Assembly: GCF_035083965.1 (NCBI RefSeq)
Contig: NC_089738.1
Coordinates: 14,658,734 to 14,722,733 of the forward strand
DNA: 64,000 bases
Reading direction: 5' to 3'
Source of the DNA: Branchiostoma lanceolatum
Lineage: Eukaryota; Chordata; Leptocardii; Amphioxiformes; Branchiostomatidae
A program made the position numbers and the translations under genes. The notes below the pieces were generated by a model. The model had not been told where the DNA came from and made no database searches. It was given only the letters and a program-made list of their open reading frames with translations. Numbering within the stretch: position 1 is the first letter of the stretch; every line of letters starts with the position of its first letter. This document shows, piece after piece, positions 63,956 through 64,000 of this stretch.

Positions 63956-64000
63956 GTAAGTTGTTTCCTGGTCTTGCTCTCGGCTCGTTTTCAAAGGGTG

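Noticed and set aside
24-63955. Several separate adjacent genes instead of one
   Set aside because: No initiator exon with signal peptide, stop exon or poly-A context was seen between modules and the phase chain is unbroken; however the phase symmetry means sequence alone cannot exclude it completely.

Overview
This is intron-rich animal nuclear DNA, and almost everything in it belongs to one very large gene on the + strand that enters at the left edge and leaves at the right edge. By joining acceptor and donor sites in a consistent reading frame I trace 109 coding exons from base 24 to base 63955. They total about 17.9 kb of coding sequence, or roughly 5,975 residues, with no start codon, signal peptide, membrane segment, stop codon or poly-A site in view. 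The compact introns, the dispersed repeat families I recognise from memory and the module mix (IgGFc-binding type, F5/8C, vWFA, SEA) suggest an amphioxus (Branchiostoma). That is inference; another marine deuterostome or a lophotrochozoan cannot be excluded.

The protein is a secreted or extracellular mosaic. Its invariant unit is a triad, SEA-like / vWFA / SEA-like, present 11 times here (the last is cut) after the tail of an earlier triad. In the left half (24-36 kb) triads are joined by F5/8 type C (discoidin-like) modules. Twice they are joined by a cassette of IgGFc-binding-type domain, Asp-rich DNDCDG metal-binding motif, EGF and F5/8C. In the right half (38.5-64 kb) triads follow each other directly. 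Every module boundary is a phase-1 intron, and nearly every SEA module has the same three exons (about 110, 62-68 and 134-149 bases; phases 1-0, 0-2, 2-1).

Layout: 24-1967 tail of triad 0; 2614-3557 F5/8C-1; 4046-8315 triad 1; 8782-9572 F5/8C-2; 9900-15666 triad 2; 16214-19599 IgGFc-1, DNDCDG-1, EGF-1; 20057-21345 F5/8C-3; 21661-27900 triad 3; 28413-32796 IgGFc-2, DNDCDG-2, EGF-2; 33448-34195 F5/8C-4; 34724-38195 triad 4; then triads 5 (38504), 6 (42784), 7 (46466), 8 (49906), 9 (53358), 10 (57710) and 11 (62188 to the edge). The stretch from 44473 to 54945 is three recent tandem copies of about 3.4-3.6 kb with patchwork similarity that suggests gene conversion. vWFA modules 1-5 have introns; modules 6-11 are single exons, five of the six exactly 558 bases.

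Introns carry two minisatellites (26-bp and 10-bp units), a (GT)n tract, several short inverted-repeat elements (366 bp hAT-like, 237 bp Harbinger-like, about 2 kb unclassified), a tRNA-related SINE, dispersed repeats, two tight hairpins and a cluster of sequences resembling the vertebrate REST/RE1 operator. The vWFA ion-binding (MIDAS) residues are complete in modules 5-8 and decayed in several others, so adhesive vWFA units are mixed with probably structural ones. Introns not listed separately show nothing I can recognise, and I found no gene on the - strand and no functional RNA gene.
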